Origin: Amycolatopsis vastitatis | GTDB lineage: Bacteria > Actinomycetota > Actinomycetes > Mycobacteriales > Pseudonocardiaceae | Assembly (NCBI RefSeq): GCF_002234595.1 | Contig: NZ_NMUL01000040.1 | Coordinates: 62,001-126,000 of the forward strand | Length of the DNA stretch: 64,000 nt | Direction: 5' to 3' | In this document: positions 59,526-64,000 of the stretch, one piece after another | Layout of the letters: each line of letters opens with the position of its first letter | How positions within the stretch are numbered: the first letter of the stretch is position 1 | The notes under the pieces: model-generated | Told to the model about the DNA's origin: nothing | Databases searched by the model: none | The model's input: the letters and a program-made list of their open reading frames with translations, nothing else | Made by a program: the position numbers and the translations under genes

Positions 59526-59996
59526 TCAGGCGGCGGCTTTCTCGGCGAAGAGTTTCAGCAGGGTGCCGTGCCCGCCTTCACCCGAGACGCCTTCGCGCAC
59601 CTTGGCGCCGGTTTCGCCGTGCCGCTCGAAGTCCCGGTGCTCCACCTCGACGCGGGTCGACCTCGGTCCTTCTTCGATGAATCTGACCTCGATCTCGCTG
59701 GCGTGCGCGGGGTCCGCGTCGATCTTCCAGTCGCCGTCGATCCGCCACGAAAGGACCACCCGGGCGGGCGGCTCCCAGACGAGCACCTCGCCCCAGTCGC
59801 ACTCGGCGCCGTCGACGGTCCGCTCGTACCACCGCCCGCCCGGCTTCGGCTCGAGGACGGCCTCGGCGAGGTCGCCCTGCCCGATGTGATGCTGCCGCGG
59901 CCACCAGCTGTCGAAGGCTTCGGTGTAGGTCTTGAACGCGTGCTCGCGCGTGCAGGCGACGGTGATGCTCCTGCGGATCGGTTCCAGCGTGCTCAT
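59526..59996 (-). CDS. SRPBCC/AHSA1 domain protein
   Basis: A 156-residue START-like protein: RRSITVACTREHAFKTYTEAFDSWW, GGRWYERTVDG, VLSWRID, and a long C-terminal helix. It is coupled to an ArsR gene (ATGA), a pairing common in actinobacteria in which the SRPBCC partner may bind the ligand. Function is unassigned. Confidence 0.87.
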   Translation of the reverse strand: MSTLEPIRRSITVACTREHAFKTYTEAFDSWWPRQHHIGQGDLAEAVLEPKPGGRWYERTVDGAECDWGEVLVWEPPARVVLSWRIDGDWKIDADPAHASEIEVRFIEEGPRSTRVEVEHRDFERHGETGAKVREGVSGEGGHGTLLKLFAEKAAA

Positions 59997-60313
59997 GACG
60001 GCTCCTCTTCGGTTCGTTCGGCCAGCTCGGCGAAGGACTTCAGCGCGTCCGACCACATCCGGTCGAGGTAGGCGCGCACCGCGGCGATGCCGTCGGGCTC
60101 GAGGCGGTACAGCCGCTTCGTGCCCTCGGCCCGGTCCGCCACCAGACCGGCCTCCTTGAGCACCTTGAGGTGCTGGGAGACGGCCGGGCGGCTGATCGGC
60201 AGGTCCGCGGCCAGCTCGCCGACCGCGCGCGGCCCGGCGCGGAGCGCTTCGACGATCGCGCGCCGCGACGGGTCGGCCAGCGCGGCCAGCTGGTCGCTTC
60301 CGTAAGTCGCCAC
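59993..60313 (-). CDS. ArsR-family transcriptional regulator
   Basis: A 106-residue winged-helix regulator: LAALADPSRRAIVEALRAG, ELAADLPISRPAVSQHLKVLKEAGLV. There is no metal-binding Cys cluster, so it belongs to the non-metal branch found with SRPBCC partners. The GTG at 60313 starts VATYGSDQ, downstream of a palindromic operator. Confidence 0.9.
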   Translation of the reverse strand: MATYGSDQLAALADPSRRAIVEALRAGPRAVGELAADLPISRPAVSQHLKVLKEAGLVADRAEGTKRLYRLEPDGIAAVRAYLDRMWSDALKSFAELAERTEEEPS

Positions 60314-60316
60314 GAA

Positions 60317-60334
60317 CCGTAAGTTACGGCTTAC
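60317..60334. promoter_or_regulatory. ArsR operator candidate
   Basis: CCGTAAGTTACGG (60317-60329) is a perfect palindrome, overlapped by GTAAG-N6-CTTAC (60319-60334), just upstream of the ArsR start. Confidence 0.6.
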
Positions 60335-60457
60335 CAATGCGGCCGTCAACACTTCCGCACTGTTTCGGGGGTGTGACGTTCATATTGCGCAACGAACAAC
60401 GGGTGAAAGCAACGATTCCCGGCTGAAGTCTGCGTGTCCGGCCTCTAATCTGAACGT

Positions 60458-61690
60458 ATGACGACGTTCGCCGGCCGGGAGACCGCCGCCCCCACCGCCG
60501 CGAGTTTCATCGAGCTCGACGAGCAATGGAGCACGCACAACTACCACCCGCTGCCCGTCGTGATCGCCGAAGCCTCCGGCGCGACGGTGACCGATGTCGA
60601 GGGCAAGGACTACCTCGACTTCCTGTCCGGCTACTCGGCCCTGAACTTCGGCCACCGCCACCCGGACCTGATCGCCGCCGCCGTCGAACAGCTCGGGCGC
60701 GTCACGCTGACTTCGCGGGCGTTCCACCACGACCAGCTCGGCCTGTTCTGCCGCGAGCTGGCCGAGCTGACCGGCACCGAGCTGGTGCTGCCGATGAACT
60801 CCGGCGCCGAGGCCGTCGAGTCCGCGGTCAAGATCGCCCGCAAGTGGGCGCACCGCGTCAAGGGCGTCCCCGACGGCACCGCCGAGATCATCGTCGCCGG
60901 GTCCAACTTCCACGGCCGGACCACCACGATCGTGTCGTTCTCGACCGACGAGACCGCCCGCGCGGACTTCGGCCCGTTCACGCCGGGCTTCGTCACCGTG
61001 AAGTACGGCGACGCCGCCGCGCTGCGCGACGCCATCACCCCGCGTACCGCCGCGGTGCTCCTGGAGCCGGTGCAAGGCGAGGCCGGCGTCATCGTGCCAC
61101 CGGAGGGCTACTTCGCCGACGTCCGGCGGGCCTGCGACGACCACGGCGTCCTGCTGATCGCCGACGAGATCCAGTCCGGGCTGGCCCGCACCGGCACCGT
61201 GCTGGCGCTGGACCACGAAGGCGTCCGCGCCGACGTCTACACCCTCGGCAAGGCCCTCGGCGGCGGCATCCTGCCGGTGTCCGCGGTCGTCGGGCGGCGG
61301 GACGTGCTCGGCGTGCTGAAGCCGGGCGAGCACGGCTCGACCTTCGGCGGCAACCCCCTGGCCTGCGCGGTCGGACGGGCGGTCGTCCGCCTGCTGAGCA
61401 CGGGCGAGTTCCAGCAGCGGGCCGCCGAACTGGGCGCCCACCTGCACGACCGCCTGACCGCGCTGATCGGGCACGGGCTGTCCGAGGTCCGCGGCCGCGG
61501 GCTGTGGGCGGGCATCGACATCGCCCCCGGCGGCCCAGAAGGCCGGGCAGCCTCCGAGGCGCTGGCCCAGCGGGGCGTGCTGTGCAAGGAGACGCACGAA
61601 CGCACCCTGCGCGTGGCCCCGCCGCTGGTGATCACCCGCGCGGAGCTGGACCGCGGCATCGACGCGATCGCCGAGGTCGTCCGCCCCTGA
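60458..61690 (+). CDS. rocD: Ornithine aminotransferase
   Basis: A 410-residue class III PLP aminotransferase converting ornithine to glutamate semialdehyde. The Schiff-base Lys is K265 in LGKALGGGILP, with D236-E-I-Q and GAEAVESAVKIARKW typical. The ATG at 60458 is at the RocD-typical distance. A 15-bp terminator follows. It is unlinked to an arginase or rocF gene in the window. Confidence 0.93.
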   Translation: MTTFAGRETAAPTAASFIELDEQWSTHNYHPLPVVIAEASGATVTDVEGKDYLDFLSGYSALNFGHRHPDLIAAAVEQLGRVTLTSRAFHHDQLGLFCRELAELTGTELVLPMNSGAEAVESAVKIARKWAHRVKGVPDGTAEIIVAGSNFHGRTTTIVSFSTDETARADFGPFTPGFVTVKYGDAAALRDAITPRTAAVLLEPVQGEAGVIVPPEGYFADVRRACDDHGVLLIADEIQSGLARTGTVLALDHEGVRADVYTLGKALGGGILPVSAVVGRRDVLGVLKPGEHGSTFGGNPLACAVGRAVVRLLSTGEFQQRAAELGAHLHDRLTALIGHGLSEVRGRGLWAGIDIAPGGPEGRAASEALAQRGVLCKETHERTLRVAPPLVITRAELDRGIDAIAEVVRP

Positions 61691-61695
61691 AACCA

Positions 61696-61737
61696 CCGGA
61701 TGCCGCCGGGTGAGCCTCCCGCCCCGGCGGCATCCGG
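61696..61737. terminator. Terminator after rocD
   Basis: CCGGATGCCGCCGGG pairs exactly with CCCGGCGGCATCCGG around a 12-base loop. Confidence 0.85.
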
Positions 61738-61788
61738 GAACACAACGGCTCGGGGAGAAGAACATCCCGTTCGGACGTTGTGCCCGGT

Positions 61789-63147
61789 ATGGGATCAGGG
61801 GAATGGGTGGAACGGCCGCTCGTCGGCAGGGACAGCGTGACGCCGGCCGAGCTGTACGAACAGGGCAAGCGGCTGCGGGAGAAGACGCCGGTCACGGCGC
61901 ACGACCACGAGGTCGCGGCGAAGGACCGGCCGGCCCCGCGCCAGTACTTCGAGGCCACCAACGCCGGACGGCTGCCCGAGCTGGTCGAGCTGCGGCGGGA
62001 ACGGATGCTCACCTCGCCGTTCACGTTCTTCCGCGGCGCCGCCGGCCTGATGGGCGCCGACCTCGCGGGCACGCCGTCGTCCGGGGTCACCGCGCAGCTC
62101 TGCGGCGACGCGCACGCGGCGAACTTCGGGCTCTACGGCACGCCCGAAGGCAGGATCGTGATGGACATCAACGACTTCGACGAGACCGTGCCGGGTCCGT
62201 GGGAGTGGGACCTCAAGCGGCTCGCCGCCAGCCTGGTGCTCGCCGGGCGCGAAGGCGGCATCGGCGAGACCGGCTGCCGCGAGGCCGCCGAAGACGCCGT
62301 GAAGTCCTACCGCCGCACCATCCGCGCGCTGGCCGAGCTGCCGTTCCTGCGGTCGTGGAACGCGCTGCCGGACTCGTCGGTGCTGTCGAAGGCCCGCGCG
62401 GACGAGCTGATCGACGACTTCGCCGACGCCGCGGAGAAGGCACGCAAGAACGACAGCGCGAAGGTCGCGGCGAAGTGGACCGAGCGCGTCGACGACCACG
62501 TGACCGGCCTGGCGCGGCACCGGTTCGTCGAAGACCCGCCGGTGCTGACGCACGTCGGCGAAACCACCGCGGAAGCCGTCGCCACCGGACTGGCGTCCTA
62601 TGTGGACACCCTGCGCGAGTCGCGGCGCACGCTGATCGCGCGGTACCGGATCGCCGACGTCGCCTTCCGCGTGGTCGGCACCGGCAGTGTCGGGCTGCGC
62701 AGCTACGTCGTCCTGTTGCACGGCAACGACGACGAAGACCTGGTGCTGCAGGTGAAGCAGGCGCAGAAACCGGCACTGGCGCCCTACCTGGACCTCCCCG
62801 CGGCCGGGCACGAAGGCCGCCGGATCGTCGACGGCGCCCGGCTGGTGCAGGCCGAGACGGACATCCTGCTCGGCTGGACCACGATCGACGGGGTGCCGTT
62901 CATCGTGCGGCAGTTCCGGAACCTCAAGGGCGACATCAACCCCGCGGACCTGGAGAAGGACCACCTCGACGACTACGGCAGGCTGGCCGGGGCGCTGCTC
63001 GCCCGCGCCCACACGCGGTCGCTGCACCCGAAGCTCCTCTCCGGCTACTTCGCCGAAGACTCCGAGCTCGACGAGGCGATGGGCGCATACGCCGTGCGCT
63101 ATGCCGACCGGACGGAGGCCGACCACGCCGCCTTCTCCCGTAGCTGA
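61789..63147 (+). CDS. DUF2252 protein, kinase-like fold
   Basis: A 452-residue protein with the kinase-like core of DUF2252: TFFRGAAGLMGADL, CGDAHAANFG (catalytic-loop position), DINDFDET (metal Asp) and a C-terminal helical part. An earlier GTG at 61780 is an alternative start. No substrate is known. It may be a small-molecule kinase. Confidence 0.85.
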   Translation: MGSGEWVERPLVGRDSVTPAELYEQGKRLREKTPVTAHDHEVAAKDRPAPRQYFEATNAGRLPELVELRRERMLTSPFTFFRGAAGLMGADLAGTPSSGVTAQLCGDAHAANFGLYGTPEGRIVMDINDFDETVPGPWEWDLKRLAASLVLAGREGGIGETGCREAAEDAVKSYRRTIRALAELPFLRSWNALPDSSVLSKARADELIDDFADAAEKARKNDSAKVAAKWTERVDDHVTGLARHRFVEDPPVLTHVGETTAEAVATGLASYVDTLRESRRTLIARYRIADVAFRVVGTGSVGLRSYVVLLHGNDDEDLVLQVKQAQKPALAPYLDLPAAGHEGRRIVDGARLVQAETDILLGWTTIDGVPFIVRQFRNLKGDINPADLEKDHLDDYGRLAGALLARAHTRSLHPKLLSGYFAEDSELDEAMGAYAVRYADRTEADHAAFSRS

Positions 63148-63166
63148 CCGGACAGGTTGCCGGTCA
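63145..63166. terminator. Hairpin after the DUF2252 gene
   Basis: TGACCGG and CCGGTCA flank a short loop at the DUF2252 stop. Confidence 0.5.
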
Positions 63167-63231
63167 ACCCTGGAGATCGAATTCCCCGCCGTGCTAGACG
63201 TTCGTGAACGGTTGACGGCGAGGGAGGCAGT

Positions 63232-64000
63232 GTGGCGGATCTCAGGCGGCGGTCGGTGCTCACGGGAGCGGTCGCGACGGCGCTGGCGGCCACCGCGGCA
63301 CCCGCTCTGGCGTCTGCCGCGACAACCAGCAGGCGGGCGTTCCGGCTGGGCGTCAACTACACGCCGTCGACGCGCTGGTTCCACATGTGGGAGGACTGGC
63401 GCGAGAACGACCTGCGCCGCGACCTCGACGACATCGCCGCGCTGGGGCTCGACCACATCCGGATCATGCTGCTGTGGTCGGCCTTCCAGCCCGAACCGCG
63501 CCTGATCAGCGGTGAGAAGCACGACCGGCTGAGCCGGTTCCTGGACCTGGCGGGCGCGGCCGGGCTGGACGTCGAGGTCACGGTGTTCAACGGCCACATC
63601 TCGGCCCGCTACTGGACGCCGAACTGGCTGCAGACCACGCCGAAGCCGGTCAACTGGTTCACCGACCCGGCGGCCCTCGACGCGCAGCGCGCGCTGCTGA
63701 CGGCCCTGGCGGCGCGGATCGGGAAGCACCCGCGGTTCCTCGGCTTCGACCTGTCGAACGAGCCGTACTACTACTGGGACTCCTACGCCGGGCTGTTCGT
63801 CACCCAGGCACAGGCCGACGCGTGGGCGCGCACATTGTGTTCCACCGCCGAAAGCGTCGCCCCTGGCAAAGCGCACACGGTCGGCTGCGACCGCGCGCCG
63901 TGGGACAACGGCACCTACTTCACCCGCCCCGGCCTGGCGGACGCGGGGAACGTGGTGGCGATCCACCCGTGGACGTCGTTCCTCGGCACCCTGAAGACGG
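63232..64000 (+). CDS. Secreted glycoside hydrolase (GH5-like), partial
   Basis: The frame opens at GTG 63232 behind AGGGAGG and stays open to the window end, so 256 residues are seen and the 3' end is missing. The signal RRRSVLTGAVATALAA is a twin-arginine type. The barrel segment RLGVNYTPSTRWF, the beta-4 acid/base motif GFDLSNEPYYYWD and AIHPWTSF point to a TIM-barrel glycosidase (GH5 or related). The exact substrate is unknown. Confidence 0.8.
   Translation, partial: MADLRRRSVLTGAVATALAATAAPALASAATTSRRAFRLGVNYTPSTRWFHMWEDWRENDLRRDLDDIAALGLDHIRIMLLWSAFQPEPRLISGEKHDRLSRFLDLAGAAGLDVEVTVFNGHISARYWTPNWLQTTPKPVNWFTDPAALDAQRALLTALAARIGKHPRFLGFDLSNEPYYYWDSYAGLFVTQAQADAWARTLCSTAESVAPGKAHTVGCDRAPWDNGTYFTRPGLADAGNVVAIHPWTSFLGTLKT

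Overview
The window is high-GC actinobacterial chromosome and most resembles a member of the Pseudonocardiales, with Amycolatopsis the best guess. The reasons are a BldD-type regulator next to nusB-efp-pepQ, a gene order largely collinear with Mycobacterium tuberculosis Rv2533c-Rv2578c (nusB, efp, pepQ, membrane protein, aro genes, prepilin peptidase, aroE, mltG, ruvX, alaS, rarA, aspS, Rv2578c-type radical SAM protein), and secondary-metabolism genes inserted into that backbone. No rRNA, tRNA, CRISPR array, transposase, integrase or phage gene was seen. Species-level identity is inference.

Layout. 1-10 kb: bldD, then nusB-efp-pepQ on the minus strand, a four-helix membrane protein, a secreted propeller-like lipoprotein, and a coupled aroC-aroK-aroB-aroQ operon ending in an acetyltransferase/glyoxalase fusion, followed by a prepilin peptidase. 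10-16 kb: a 21-bp tandem array, a SigL-like ECF sigma/anti-sigma operon divergent from a Rieske lipoprotein, and a GlcNAc-type PTS locus (IIA, IIB, DasR-like regulator, IIC, HPr) with a dre-like operator. 16-31 kb: a serine hydrolase, a 2-hydroxyacid dehydrogenase, a membrane protein/TetR pair with twin operators, a GrpB-methyltransferase fusion, the aroE-mltG-ruvX-alaS block, a stand-alone class II synthetase-like protein, a 3-hydroxyisobutyrate dehydrogenase relative and rarA.

31-43 kb: TetR plus cytochrome P450, a phosphoesterase, an SGNH hydrolase, a kinase-like phosphotransferase, DUF389, aspS, a MerB-like protein without the usual catalytic Cys/Asp, an intein-split radical SAM gene behind a LexA box, and sthA. 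43-55 kb (accessory): a 992-residue SARP/AfsR-type regulator followed by a berberine-bridge-type FAD oxidase whose promoter has a textbook SARP site, then a four-gene NIS-siderophore operon (PLP decarboxylase, N-hydroxylase, IucA/IucC synthetase, glutamine-synthetase homologue) behind an iron-box-like site, and a crcB-DUF190-crcB fluoride-export operon. 55-64 kb: LLM oxidoreductase, DPP-IV-like peptidase, PPK2, an SRPBCC/ArsR pair, ornithine aminotransferase, DUF2252, and the start of a secreted glycoside hydrolase cut by the window end.

The most unusual signals are non-coding or semi-coding. A 44-bp palindrome is read in frame inside the siderophore decarboxylase, and a second copy supplies the stop codon of a hydrolase. 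Two copies of a roughly 120-nt element share a hairpin with compensatory base changes. There is an 11-unit 21-bp array, nested inverted repeats at 55.5 kb, and a palindrome TCCACWGTGGA that is used, with rare Thr codons, at every Ser-Thr-Val-Asp noticed in the window.
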